Assembly: GCA_000173575.1 (NCBI GenBank)
Contig: ABYL01000001.1
Coordinates: forward strand, 174,664-238,663
DNA: 64,000 nt
DNA from: Burkholderia sp. H160
Lineage (GTDB): Bacteria; Pseudomonadota; Gammaproteobacteria; Burkholderiales; Burkholderiaceae
Reading direction: 5' to 3'
The notes beneath the pieces are model-generated. The model made no database searches, was not told the DNA's origin, and saw nothing but the letters and a program-made list of their open reading frames with translations. The stretch's first letter is position 1. The number at the start of each line of letters is the position of its first letter. The position numbers and the translations under genes were made by a program. Below, in pieces: positions 53,121 through 62,266 of this stretch.

Positions 53121-54397
53121 CGCGCAACGAGCTCATCGCGTGCGAAGAGTGCGACCTGCTTCAGCTCGGCGCGCCGCCCGCCGCCGGCAATGCGCTGCGC
53201 TGCCAGCGTTGCCGCGCGGAGCTTAGACGCGGACGCTCGAACGGGCCAGAGTACGCGCTCGCGTTTTCGTGCGCGTCCGCGGTGCTGCTCGTGATCTCGA
53301 ACCTGTTTCCGATCGTCGGTCTGTCGCTGAACGGCCATGTCGTGCAGACCACGCTCGCGGGTTCGGTGCGCATGCTGTACCTGTTCGGCACGTGGCCGCT
53401 CGCGTTGCTGGTCGGCCTCACGACGATCGTCACGCCGGTGCTGCAGACCGTGGCGATGCTCTGGCTGCTGCTGCCGCTGCGCTTCGGGCGCGTACCGTGG
53501 CGCGCGGCCGAGGGCTTTCGCCTGTTTCAGCTCGCGCGGCCGTGGGGCATGACCGAGGTGCTGATCCTCGGTCTGCTGGTCGCGCTCGTCAAGCTCGCAC
53601 ATATCGCGAAGGTGGTGCCCGGCACCGCGCTGTGGTCGTTCATCGCGCTGATGCTGCTGCTTGCGGCCGCGGCGGCGACGTTCGATCCGCGCGAGGTGTG
53701 GACGCGCATCACGGCAGCGCGTGGTGCGCAGGCGTGGCAATTGCCGTCGATCCGAGTACGCCGCAACGCCATCACGGCGTCTGCCTACGGGCTCGTGCTG
53801 TGCGAAGAATGCGGCCTGCTGCTCAAGCAGCCCAGCGGCGCGGACAAGCACGTCTGTCCGCGCTGCAAGGCGCCGTTACACCAGCGCAAGCCCGCGAGCC
53901 TGTCGCGGACGTGGGCGTATCTGGTGGCCGCGATGGTGCTCTACATTCCGGCCAACGTGCTGCCCGTGATGGACACGAGTTCGCTGTTCGGCTCGCAGAA
54001 GGACACGATTCTGAGCGGTGTGGTCTATCTGTGGGTGTCGGGCTCGTGGCCGCTCGCGGTGCTCGTATTCATCGCGAGCATCGCCGTGCCGATGCTGAAG
54101 ATTCTCGGCATCGGGTATCTGGCGTTGTCGACGCAGCTTCGGTGGCAATGGCTGCCGGGGCAGCGCACGCGGATCTATCGCCTGATCGAGCTGATCGGGC
54201 GCTGGTCGATGCTCGACATCTACGTGATCACGATGCTGGTCGCGCTGGTGCAGTTCCAGGCGCTGGCGACGATCAAGGCCGGGCCGGCGGCGATCGCGTT
54301 CGGCGCGGTCGTCGTGCTGACCTTGCTCGCCGCGATGGCATTCGATCCGCGCCTGATGTGGGACGCTTTGGAGACAGAACGTGTCCACTCCGACTGA
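53117..54397 (+). CDS. pqiA: PqiA-family inner-membrane protein
   Basis: 426 residues, two PqiA repeats. Each begins with a zinc-ribbon-like Cys pair set: CEECDLLQL...CQRC near residues 9-35 and CEECGLLLK...CPRC near 229-252, followed by four helices per repeat. PqiA anchors the PqiB (MCE) needle that bridges inner and outer membranes and is thought to move phospholipid. Starts within the outer-membrane factor stop and ends 17 bases inside pqiB, so coupling is tight. Confidence 0.9.
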   Translation: MTRNELIACEECDLLQLGAPPAAGNALRCQRCRAELRRGRSNGPEYALAFSCASAVLLVISNLFPIVGLSLNGHVVQTTLAGSVRMLYLFGTWPLALLVGLTTIVTPVLQTVAMLWLLLPLRFGRVPWRAAEGFRLFQLARPWGMTEVLILGLLVALVKLAHIAKVVPGTALWSFIALMLLLAAAAATFDPREVWTRITAARGAQAWQLPSIRVRRNAITASAYGLVLCEECGLLLKQPSGADKHVCPRCKAPLHQRKPASLSRTWAYLVAAMVLYIPANVLPVMDTSSLFGSQKDTILSGVVYLWVSGSWPLAVLVFIASIAVPMLKILGIGYLALSTQLRWQWLPGQRTRIYRLIELIGRWSMLDIYVITMLVALVQFQALATIKAGPAAIAFGAVVVLTLLAAMAFDPRLMWDALETERVHSD

Positions 54398-55994
54398 AGA
54401 TCCCGAGCTGCCCGCCGCCGAGCCGGTGCCGCGCTCGCGCTGGCGGATGCAACTGGTCTGGCTCGTGCCGATCGTGGCAATCCTGATCGGCGGTTGGCTC
54501 GCGGTGAAGGCAGTAATGGAGCGCGGCGAGCAGATCAGCATCAGCTTCAAGACCGGCGACGGTCTCGAAGCAGGCAAGACCAAGCTCAAGTTCAAGGACG
54601 TCGATATCGGCGTCGTCGAAGCGGTCTCGCTGACGCGGGACCACAAGAGCGTGGTGGCCAAGGCCGAGGTGACGCGCGACGTGTCGGACCTGCTCGTCGA
54701 CAACACACGCTTCTGGGTCGTGCGTCCGCGTATTTCGGGCGGCACGGTGTCGGGGCTCGGCACGCTGCTGTCGGGCTCGTATATCGACGTCGATGTTGGC
54801 AATTCGCAGAAAGCGCGTCGCGATTTCGTCGGCCTCGAGGAGCCGCCCGTGATCGCGAGCGACGTGCCGGGGCACGAGTACACATTGCACGGAACCGGAC
54901 TCGGTTCGCTCGATGTGGGTACGCCGGTCTTTTTCCGCAGGATTCAGGTGGGCCAGGTCGCGTCGTTCCAGTTGGACCCGGACGGCCGCGGCGTCACGGT
55001 GAAGGTCTTCGTCAATGCGCCGTACGACCGCTTCGTCAGAACCGACACGCGCTTCTGGCACGCAAGCGGCGTCGACATGACGTTCGATAGCACCGGCTTG
55101 CGCCTCGAAACACAGTCGATCGTGTCGATCATCATCGGCGGCATTGCGTTCGAATCGCCGCCCGGCTCGCAGGTGGAGACGAGCGCCGACAGCAGCACCG
55201 CGTTCGAGCTGTACACCACGCGCGCTGACGCGATGAAGATGCACGATCGCATCGTCATCAAATACGTGGTGAATTTCACGGATTCGGTACGCGGGCTGAC
55301 GGTTGGCGCGCCGGTCGATTTTCGCGGCGTCGAGATCGGTGAAGTGACGGCGATCTACACGCGCTTCGATCCGGGCACCCGCCGCTTCAGCAGTCCGGTC
55401 GAAATCAATCTCTATCCGGAGCGCTTCACGTCGCGCTATCAGAACGACGGCGCCGGCGGACACCTCACCAACGACCCGCGCGGTCTCGCGAACTACCTCG
55501 TCGAGCACGGCTTCCGCTTCCAGTTGAGAAGCGGCAATCTGCTGACCGGCCAGCAGTATCTCGCGCTGGACTATTTCCCCGACGCGCCGAAGGCGTCGAT
55601 CGACTGGAGCAAGACGCCGCCCGAAATGCCCGCGATTCCGCGCGCGCTGCAATCGCTGCAGGACTCGGTCACGCGTCTGCTTGCCAAGATCAACAACGTC
55701 CCGTTCGAGGATATCGGCAAAGACGCGCGTTCGACGCTGCGCACGACCAACGCGATGCTCGGACAGCTCAACACGCAAGTCGTGCCGAAAGCGAGCGACA
55801 CGCTGAGCTCGGCGCAAACCACTCTTGACTCCGCGAATGCCGCGCTGCAGCCGGATTCGTCGCTGCAGCAATCGACGGAGGACGCGATGCGTGAATTGAC
55901 TCGCACCGCGGCCTCGCTGCGCACGCTCGCCGACTATCTGTCGCAGCATCCGGAATCGCTCGTGCGCGGCAAGTCGGAGGACAAGAAGCCATGA
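54381..55994 (+). CDS. pqiB: PqiB-family MCE (MlaD) protein
   Basis: 537 residues, GTG start at 54381 overlapping pqiA. One N-terminal membrane helix (~28-48), then three MlaD/MCE modules (about 55-145, 170-275 and 285-395), each starting with a GxxGLxxG-type strand (FKTGDGLEAGKTKLKFKDV), and a C-terminal coiled-coil/needle segment (~430-530). Similar to PqiB, whose stacked MCE rings form a lipid tunnel across the periplasm. Stops in an ATGA overlap with pqiC. Confidence 0.9.
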   Translation: MSTPTEDPELPAAEPVPRSRWRMQLVWLVPIVAILIGGWLAVKAVMERGEQISISFKTGDGLEAGKTKLKFKDVDIGVVEAVSLTRDHKSVVAKAEVTRDVSDLLVDNTRFWVVRPRISGGTVSGLGTLLSGSYIDVDVGNSQKARRDFVGLEEPPVIASDVPGHEYTLHGTGLGSLDVGTPVFFRRIQVGQVASFQLDPDGRGVTVKVFVNAPYDRFVRTDTRFWHASGVDMTFDSTGLRLETQSIVSIIIGGIAFESPPGSQVETSADSSTAFELYTTRADAMKMHDRIVIKYVVNFTDSVRGLTVGAPVDFRGVEIGEVTAIYTRFDPGTRRFSSPVEINLYPERFTSRYQNDGAGGHLTNDPRGLANYLVEHGFRFQLRSGNLLTGQQYLALDYFPDAPKASIDWSKTPPEMPAIPRALQSLQDSVTRLLAKINNVPFEDIGKDARSTLRTTNAMLGQLNTQVVPKASDTLSSAQTTLDSANAALQPDSSLQQSTEDAMRELTRTAASLRTLADYLSQHPESLVRGKSEDKKP

Positions 55995-56590
55995 GAGATG
56001 CGACGGCCCGCTTTACCGCCTGCCTGATGCTCGTGTTCACCGGCGCTTTGCTTGGCGCCTGCAAGTCGCCAGCGACGAACTTCTATACGCTGAGTCCCGA
56101 CGGGTCGCTGAGCAGCACCGGCGCGAGCCGGCCCATCGCGGCGGTGATCGGTCCGGTGACGATACCCGCGGTGGTGGACCGACCGCAGATCGTCACGCGG
56201 ACCGGCGACAATGAGGTTGCGGTCAACGAATTCGACCGCTGGGCGCAGCCGCTCGATGGGGACATCGGCCGCGTAATCGCGGCCGATGTCGGCGCGCTGC
56301 TGAACTCGCCGGAGGTTTCGGTGTACGATGCGGTACGCGATCCGTCCATCGTCTGGCACGTGCGGATCGACGTGATGCGCTTCGATTCCGTGCCCGGGCG
56401 CGACGTCACCGTCGACGTGCTGTGGGCCGTGCGCCCGCCGGGCAAGGGCCGTGCCGTCACTGGCCGGTCGGTCGCGCACGAGACCGTGTCCGGTCCGGGT
56501 ATCGATCCGCTCATCGCCGCGCACGATCGCGCGCTGGCCTCGGTGAGCCGCGATATCGCCGCCGCTGTACAGTCGCACCCTGCTCCATGA
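55991..56590 (+). CDS. pqiC: PqiC-family outer-membrane lipoprotein (ABC-type auxiliary, DUF330)
   Basis: 199 residues. Signal with lipobox LLGAC near residue 24, then YTLSP, PVTIPAVVDRPQIVTRTGDNEV and FDRWAQPL, the pattern of the DUF330/PqiC auxiliary lipoproteins. In E. coli PqiC sits at the outer membrane and docks with the PqiB tip. Completes PqiABC. 27 bp to the next gene, which has AGGAG before its ATG. Confidence 0.85.
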   Translation: MRDATARFTACLMLVFTGALLGACKSPATNFYTLSPDGSLSSTGASRPIAAVIGPVTIPAVVDRPQIVTRTGDNEVAVNEFDRWAQPLDGDIGRVIAADVGALLNSPEVSVYDAVRDPSIVWHVRIDVMRFDSVPGRDVTVDVLWAVRPPGKGRAVTGRSVAHETVSGPGIDPLIAAHDRALASVSRDIAAAVQSHPAP

Positions 56591-56617
56591 CGTACCGCAC
56601 CTTTCAGGAGTCGCTCG

Positions 56618-58954
56618 ATGGACGCTGAAACGCTGTTGTCACATAGCCAGGATATCACCGCAAAAATCACCCGCGTGCTGCAAAAACGCACGCAAAATGC
56701 CCAGCGACACCTGAACGACCGAGTCAACGACTCGCTGGGGCTCGATCACAATGACAGCGCGCCTGCAAGCTCCGCGCCCGCACCGTTCACCGCGCTGAAC
56801 GCGTGGCAATACACCGTGGACGCCGCGCAGCGCTCGCTGCTCTTCTGGGACACACTGTACCGGCGCGGCAACGAGTTCGTCGAACGCAGCGTCAGCGATC
56901 CCACGCCGGTGCTGCATTTCGACTACGACATGCTGCTCGACGGCCGCACGTTCGAGCGGCCGGTCAACTATGCGCTGCTGCAACTTCGTCCGCTCGAAGG
57001 CGTGGGCGTCGACGTGCGCAAACGTCCGTATCTGATCATCGATCCGCGCGCGGGGCACGGCCCCGGCATCGGCGGCTTCAAGGACGATTCGCAGGCGGGC
57101 GTCGCGCTGCGCGCGGGCTACCCCGTCTACTTCGTGGTGTTCTTTCGCGATCCCGAGCCCGGTCAGACCCTGCTCGACGTGTGCAACGCCGAGCAGCGAT
57201 TCGTGCGCAAGGTGCGCTCGCTGCATCCCGACAGCCCGAGGCCCGCGATCATCGGTAATTGCCAGGGCGGCTGGGCGGCGATGATGCTCGCCAGTTCCGA
57301 CCCCGACGAGACCGGTCCGATCGTCATCAACGGTGCGCCGATGTCGTACTGGAGCGCGGCCTGGAGCGAAGGCGAGGGCGACAACCCGATGCGCTATGCG
57401 GGCGGCATGCTGGGCGGCTCGTGGCTCGCGTCGTACGCGGCGGATCTCGGCAACGGCAAGTTCGACGGCGCGTATCTGGTCCAGAACTTCGAGAACCTGA
57501 ACCCCGCCAACACGTTCTGGGACAAGTACTACCACCTGTACTCGAACGTCGACACCGAGCCGCCCCGCTTTCTGGAGTTCGAGCGCTGGTGGGGCAGCTA
57601 CTACCTGATGAATCGCGAGGAGATCGAATGGATCACGCGCAATCTGTTCGTCGGCAACAAGCTGTGGTCGGGCGGGGTGAAAGACAGTAGCGGACAGACC
57701 TTCGATCTGCGCGAAATCCGCTCGCCGATCATCCTGTTCGCGTCGATGGGCGACAACATCACGCCGCCTCAACAGGCGTTCAACTGGGTGGCGGACCTGT
57801 ACGGCAGCACCGAGGAGGTCAAGGCGCGCGGTCAGGTGATCGTCGGTCTGACACACAAAAGCATCGGTCATCTGGGCATTTTCGTGTCCGGCAAAGTCGC
57901 GAAAAAGGAGCACACGCAGATCGTCTCCGTGCTCGAGACCATCGAAACGTTTCCGCCGGGGCTCTACAGCATGACCATCAACGAGGTCCGGAACGCGGCC
58001 GGGGAGCTCGTGTACGACGTGGAATTTCATGAGCGGCGGCTCGAAGAGATATCCGCGCATTTGAACCGCTTTGGCCGCATCGACGAAAAGCCGTTCGAAG
58101 CGGTCGCCGAGTGGTCCACGTTGAATCAGCGCATGTACGAACTGCTCGCGCAGCCGTTCGTGCAGGCGATGTCGAACGAAACCAACGCCCGCATGCTGCG
58201 CCAGTTTCATCCGCTGCGCTGGCAGCGCTGGGCCGTTTCCGCGATGAACCCGTGGCTTGGCTGGCTGCCGGCGGCCGCGCAGTCGGTTCGCGACAATCGC
58301 CAGCGGGCCGGCGCGGATAACCCGTGGAGCAAGCTCGAACACAGCGGCTCGCAAATGATCAGCGCGTCGCTCGACTATTACCGCGAGATGCGCGACGCGG
58401 CGACCGAGGCCGGCTTCTTCAGCGTGTACGCGAATATGTATGCGACGTTCCTCGGCAAGGCGTCCGCCGATGGTGCGGCCGCGCAAGCCGGCGCGATCAA
58501 TCCGCGCGAGTTGCCGTTCGTGCGCACGGCGTTGCAGGCGGTCGGCGAGGGCGGCTACACGGAGGCGCTCGCGCGCGCGGCCTTCCTGCTGTCGGTAAAG
58601 GGCGAGTCGTTGCCGCTCGCACGCTACGAGATGCGCAAGGAGATCGCCGAAAGTTACGCGGAGTACCTGCCCGACATCACCTCCGATCACTGGCGGCGCA
58701 TCCGGGGCGAGCAGGAAATCATCGTCAGCTTCGAACCGCACGAGGCGATTGCCACGCTGCCGAAGCTGCTCTCCCACAGCGAGGACCGTGAGCGCTTTCT
58801 GCAACTGCTCGACAAGCTGATGGCCGACGAGCGCGTGTTGAACGGCCCGCACGACGCCGCGCAAAAGACGGCGCTCGAACGCATCCGCGCGGTGCTGGGC
58901 TCGCACGTGAGCCGCAAGCGCACCGCGCATCTGCCGGACGGGACCCGCACGTGA
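56618..58954 (+). CDS. DUF3141 protein (PhaC-like alpha/beta hydrolase fold)
   Basis: 778 residues. The central part (about 110-450) reads as an alpha/beta hydrolase related to PhaC: LIIDPRAGHGPGIGGF, a nucleophile elbow IIGNCQGGWAAMML with Cys where lipases have Ser, as in PHA synthases, and IILFASMGDNITPPQQAF for the Asp and GLTHKSIGHLGIF with the His. The C-terminal ~300 residues are helical and unrecognised. Known as DUF3141; it frequently lies next to phosphotransacetylase and acetate kinase genes, as here. Role is unproven (polyhydroxyalkanoate, acyl transfer or hydrolysis are options). Confidence 0.8.
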   Translation: MDAETLLSHSQDITAKITRVLQKRTQNAQRHLNDRVNDSLGLDHNDSAPASSAPAPFTALNAWQYTVDAAQRSLLFWDTLYRRGNEFVERSVSDPTPVLHFDYDMLLDGRTFERPVNYALLQLRPLEGVGVDVRKRPYLIIDPRAGHGPGIGGFKDDSQAGVALRAGYPVYFVVFFRDPEPGQTLLDVCNAEQRFVRKVRSLHPDSPRPAIIGNCQGGWAAMMLASSDPDETGPIVINGAPMSYWSAAWSEGEGDNPMRYAGGMLGGSWLASYAADLGNGKFDGAYLVQNFENLNPANTFWDKYYHLYSNVDTEPPRFLEFERWWGSYYLMNREEIEWITRNLFVGNKLWSGGVKDSSGQTFDLREIRSPIILFASMGDNITPPQQAFNWVADLYGSTEEVKARGQVIVGLTHKSIGHLGIFVSGKVAKKEHTQIVSVLETIETFPPGLYSMTINEVRNAAGELVYDVEFHERRLEEISAHLNRFGRIDEKPFEAVAEWSTLNQRMYELLAQPFVQAMSNETNARMLRQFHPLRWQRWAVSAMNPWLGWLPAAAQSVRDNRQRAGADNPWSKLEHSGSQMISASLDYYREMRDAATEAGFFSVYANMYATFLGKASADGAAAQAGAINPRELPFVRTALQAVGEGGYTEALARAAFLLSVKGESLPLARYEMRKEIAESYAEYLPDITSDHWRRIRGEQEIIVSFEPHEAIATLPKLLSHSEDRERFLQLLDKLMADERVLNGPHDAAQKTALERIRAVLGSHVSRKRTAHLPDGTRT

Positions 58955-59057
58955 GCGACCGGCGCTATGCGCGGCCAGATGTCAGCACGACGCAACCCTA
59001 AGCACGGCGCGTCGCACAGCGCGAACCCAACGCGCCGTACACACGAGGAATACGCCG

Positions 59058-59993
59058 ATGGAAAAGCACGCAAAGTATGAGCGTCTGATCGAACACAGCC
59101 GCACGCTGCCGGCATTGCCGACCGCGGTCGCGCATCCGTGCGACCACAGTTCGCTCAAGGGTGCGGTCGAAGCGGCCGAAATGGGACTGATCACGCCGCT
59201 GCTCGTCGGGCCGCGCGCGCGCATCGAAGCGATTGCCGCCGATCACGGCATCGACATCTCGGACTTCCCGATCGTCGACGCGCCGCATAGCCACGCCGGC
59301 GCCGCCCTGGCCGTGGAACTGGTGCGCGAAGGCAAGGCGGAGGCTCTGATGAAGGGCAGCCTGCACACCGACGAGCTGATGGCCGAGGTGATTCGCCGCG
59401 ATACCGGCCTGCGCAGCGCCCGGCGCGTCAGCCATTGCTTCGTGATGGACGTGCCCGCGTACGGGCAGCCGCTGATCATCACGGACGCCGCGATCAACAT
59501 CGCGCCGACGCTCGAAGAGAAGGTCGACATCCTGCAGAACGCGATCAACCTCGGGCACGCGCTGAAACTGGACGAAGTGCGCGTGGCGATCCTGTCCGCG
59601 ACCGAGAGCGTCAATCCTAAGATCCCATCGACGGTGGAAGCAGCGGCGCTGTGCAAGATGGTGGACCGCGGGCAGATTACCGGCGCGATCGTGGACGGTC
59701 CGCTTGCGCTCGACAACGCGATCAACATCGAAGCCTCGCGCATCAAGCACATCGAGTCGCGGGTGGCCGGACGCGCCAATGTATTGATGGTGCCGGACCT
59801 CGAAGCGGGCAATATGCTCGCGAAAAGCCTGTCGTTTCTCGCTGGCGCGGACGCGGCGGGCATCGTGCTCGGCGCGCGCGTGCCGATCATTCTGACGAGT
59901 CGCGCGGATTCGGTGACGACGCGTCTCGCGTCGTGCGCGGTCGCCGCGATGGTGGCGCAGGCGCGGCGCGAAGCCGGCAAGCTGATCGGGTGA
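59058..59993 (+). CDS. Phosphate acetyl/butyryltransferase
   Basis: 311 residues, single PTA_PTB domain. Signature patterns VDAPHSHAGAALAVELVREGKAEALMKGSLHTDE near residue 75-110, CHVFVMDVP-like (here SHCFVMDVPAYGQPLIITDAAIN), and the C-terminal VLMVPDLEAGNMLAKSLSFLAG. Converts acetyl-CoA (or butyryl/propionyl-CoA) and phosphate to acyl phosphate. Length is that of the short Ptb/PduL-unrelated type, often annotated bifunctional enoyl-CoA hydratase/Pta though no hydratase domain is present here. Followed after 4 bp by acetate kinase. Confidence 0.88.
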   Translation: MEKHAKYERLIEHSRTLPALPTAVAHPCDHSSLKGAVEAAEMGLITPLLVGPRARIEAIAADHGIDISDFPIVDAPHSHAGAALAVELVREGKAEALMKGSLHTDELMAEVIRRDTGLRSARRVSHCFVMDVPAYGQPLIITDAAINIAPTLEEKVDILQNAINLGHALKLDEVRVAILSATESVNPKIPSTVEAAALCKMVDRGQITGAIVDGPLALDNAINIEASRIKHIESRVAGRANVLMVPDLEAGNMLAKSLSFLAGADAAGIVLGARVPIILTSRADSVTTRLASCAVAAMVAQARREAGKLIG

Positions 59994-59997
59994 CGTC

Positions 59998-61170
59998 ATG
60001 GCGGATGTGATCCTCGTGCTGAACGCGGGTTCGTCGAGCCTCAAGTTCAGCGCCTTCGACGCGCAACACGCGCAACTCGAACTCATTCTGCGCGGCCAGA
60101 TCGAAGCGCTCTATACGAGCCCGCGCTTTCGTGCGACAGGTCGCGACGGCAAAACCAGCTCGTTCGAGTGGGGCGATGACTATCGCCTCGGCCATCAGGG
60201 CGCGATCGAATATCTGGGCGGCTTTCTGCGCGACCACGGCGGCGGCCAGCGGCTGATGGCGGTCGGGCATCGCGTCGTGCACGGCGGGCAGCGCTTCACC
60301 GGCCCGGTGATCGCGACCTCCGACGTGCTCGACGATCTGGACAGCCTGAGCCCGCTCGCGCCACTGCATCAGCCCCATAACCTGACGCCGATTCGCATCC
60401 TCGCGCAACTGCGTCCCGAGCTGCCCCAGGTCGCGTGCTTCGACACCACGTTTCATCGCACCCAGACCGAGACCGCGCAGGCCTATGCGCTGCCTGCGTC
60501 GATTACCGCGCACGGCGTGCGGCGCTACGGTTTTCACGGGCTCTCGTACGAATACATCGCGAGCGTGCTGCCCGACATCGCGCCGGCCGCGGCGGCGGGG
60601 CGTACCGTCGTCGCGCATCTGGGCAACGGCGCGAGCATGTGCGCGATGATCGGGGGCAAGAGCGTGGCGAGCACGATGGGCTTCACGGCGGTGGAAGGCC
60701 TGCCGATGGGCACGCGTTGCGGCACCCTCGATCCCGGCGTGCTTCTCTATCTGCTCGACGAGCTGAAAATGGATTCGCAGGCGATCGCGGACCTGATTTA
60801 CAAAGGCTCGGGGCTTCTTGGCATGTCGGGAGTCTCGGGCGACATGCGCGTGCTGCTCGACAGCGGCGACCCGCGCGCCCGCTTTGCCATCGACGTCTAC
60901 ACCTACCGTATCGGACGCGAACTCGGAAGTCTCGCCGCGGCGATGCAAGGTCTTGACGCGCTGGTGCTGACGGCCGGCATCGGCGAGCATGCCGTCGCGA
61001 TCCGCGAGCGGATCGTGCGTGACGCGGCGTGGCTCGGGGCCGAACTCGACGAGGCAGCCAATCGGGCGGGCGGCCCTCTGATCAGCCGCGCTTCGAGCAA
61101 GGTGCCGGTCTGGGTCGTACCCACCAATGAGGAACTGATGATCGCCCGCCACACGCGGGCGATTGCCTAG
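59998..61170 (+). CDS. ackA: Acetate kinase
   Basis: 390 residues, ASKHA fold. LVLNAGSSSLKFSAF at the start, then FDTTFHRTQ, YGFHGLSYEYIASVLP, HLGNGASMCAM and the ending TAGIGEHAVAIRERI. Makes ATP from acyl phosphate supplied by the preceding enzyme, a route of substrate-level phosphorylation useful when oxygen is short. 10 bp before fabI. Confidence 0.92.
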   Translation: MADVILVLNAGSSSLKFSAFDAQHAQLELILRGQIEALYTSPRFRATGRDGKTSSFEWGDDYRLGHQGAIEYLGGFLRDHGGGQRLMAVGHRVVHGGQRFTGPVIATSDVLDDLDSLSPLAPLHQPHNLTPIRILAQLRPELPQVACFDTTFHRTQTETAQAYALPASITAHGVRRYGFHGLSYEYIASVLPDIAPAAAAGRTVVAHLGNGASMCAMIGGKSVASTMGFTAVEGLPMGTRCGTLDPGVLLYLLDELKMDSQAIADLIYKGSGLLGMSGVSGDMRVLLDSGDPRARFAIDVYTYRIGRELGSLAAAMQGLDALVLTAGIGEHAVAIRERIVRDAAWLGAELDEAANRAGGPLISRASSKVPVWVVPTNEELMIARHTRAIA

Positions 61171-61180
61171 GAGTTTCACG

Positions 61181-61963
61181 ATGCCAATTGAGCAACCGCG
61201 TTTGATTCTGAAAGGAGCGAAGGCCCTCGTGACCGGCGTCGCCAACGAGCATTCGATTGCCTTCGGTTGCGCGAAAGCGTTTCACGAAGTCGGCGCGAGC
61301 GTTGCGCTCACCTATGCGAACGACAAGGCAAAACCCCATGTGGAACCGATCGCCAAAGCACTCGATGCCGAGGTGTTCATGCCGCTCGACGTCACCCGCG
61401 AGGACGAAATGGAGGCCGTTTTCGAGCAGATCGACAAGACGTGGGGGCAGCTGGACATTCTCGTTCACGCCATTGCCTGGGCGCCGAAAGCGGATCTGTA
61501 TGGCGGACTGCTGCAATCGTCGCGCGAAGGCTTTCTGACCGCCATGGACATCTCCTGCCATTCGTTCGTACGGATGGCGCGCCTTGCCGCACCGCTGATG
61601 AAAAACGGCGGCACCATGTTGACGATGAGCTACTACGGCGCGAACAAGGTCGTGCCAAACTACAACGTGATGGGCCCCGTCAAGGCGGCGCTCGAAGCCT
61701 GCGCGCGCTATCTGGCGTTCGAGCTGGGACCGAAGGGCATCCGCGTGCACGCGATTTCTCCCGGGCCGCTGAAGACCCGCGCCGCTTCGGGCCTGAAGGA
61801 TTTCGAGCTGCTGCTCAACGAAGCGGTAGAGCGCGCGCCGCTCGGCGAACTGGTCGATATCATGGACGTTGGTTATACCTGCGCGTTTCTGGCCACGCCG
61901 TATGCGAGGCGGGTTTCCGGTTCCACGTTGTATATCGACGGCGGACTGAACATCGTGGCGTAG
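61181..61963 (+). CDS. fabI: Enoyl-[acyl-carrier-protein] reductase, FabI type
   Basis: 260 residues from ATG 61181 (TAGGAG 8 bases upstream). SDR fold of the FabI kind: VTGVANEHSIAFGCAKAF (NADH-binding), catalytic Tyr and Lys in SYYGANKVVPNYNVMGPVKAA, and ISPGPLKTRAASGL. Catalyses the last step of fatty-acid elongation. Because it stands in a stress-type operon and not beside other fab genes, it is probably an accessory copy. Confidence 0.88.
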   Translation: MPIEQPRLILKGAKALVTGVANEHSIAFGCAKAFHEVGASVALTYANDKAKPHVEPIAKALDAEVFMPLDVTREDEMEAVFEQIDKTWGQLDILVHAIAWAPKADLYGGLLQSSREGFLTAMDISCHSFVRMARLAAPLMKNGGTMLTMSYYGANKVVPNYNVMGPVKAALEACARYLAFELGPKGIRVHAISPGPLKTRAASGLKDFELLLNEAVERAPLGELVDIMDVGYTCAFLATPYARRVSGSTLYIDGGLNIVA

Positions 61964-61989
61964 GAACAGACCCTATAGGAGTGTTCACC

Positions 61990-62247
61990 ATGGCTGAACT
62001 CTTTCTTGGAAACGTCGAGGAAAGCGTCTCCGACGAAGAAATCGGCGAGTTCCTGATTCGGTATGGCTTCCCCCGCTACAGCTCGATCCAGCGGGTGCAC
62101 GGCACGGGTTCGCGCCCCGGCGCGATGGTCATCTTCGACGATGTGCCCACGGAGGGACTGCGCATCCTGCAAACGCGCATCCATAACGTGTTCTGGAAGA
62201 ACCACACGATCGTCGCGCAGTTGCTGCCGGAGCACGACGAACCGTGA
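61990..62247 (+). CDS. Small RRM-type RNA-binding protein
   Basis: 85 residues. A single RNA-recognition motif: LFLGNVEESVSDEEIGEFL fits RNP2 and the first helix, and ...GAMVIFDDV the RNP1 position, though RNP1 lacks the usual aromatic pair. ATAGGAG precedes the ATG by good distance. Such small RRM proteins are known in cyanobacteria and some proteobacteria; target unknown. Same strand, 26 bp after fabI. Confidence 0.7.
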   Translation: MAELFLGNVEESVSDEEIGEFLIRYGFPRYSSIQRVHGTGSRPGAMVIFDDVPTEGLRILQTRIHNVFWKNHTIVAQLLPEHDEP

Positions 62248-62266
62248 TGGGCGATGGGAGCCGGGC

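Noticed and set aside
54273-55949. 558-codon minus-strand frame opposite pqiB
   Set aside because: Shadow of the MCE gene; composition dominated by Arg/Ala/Asp and no recognisable motif.
56639-58930. 763-codon open frame on the minus strand opposite the DUF3141 gene
   Set aside because: It is antisense to a gene with clear family features. Long antisense frames are expected in high-GC DNA, and its translation (Arg/His/Ala-rich, low complexity) has no domain.
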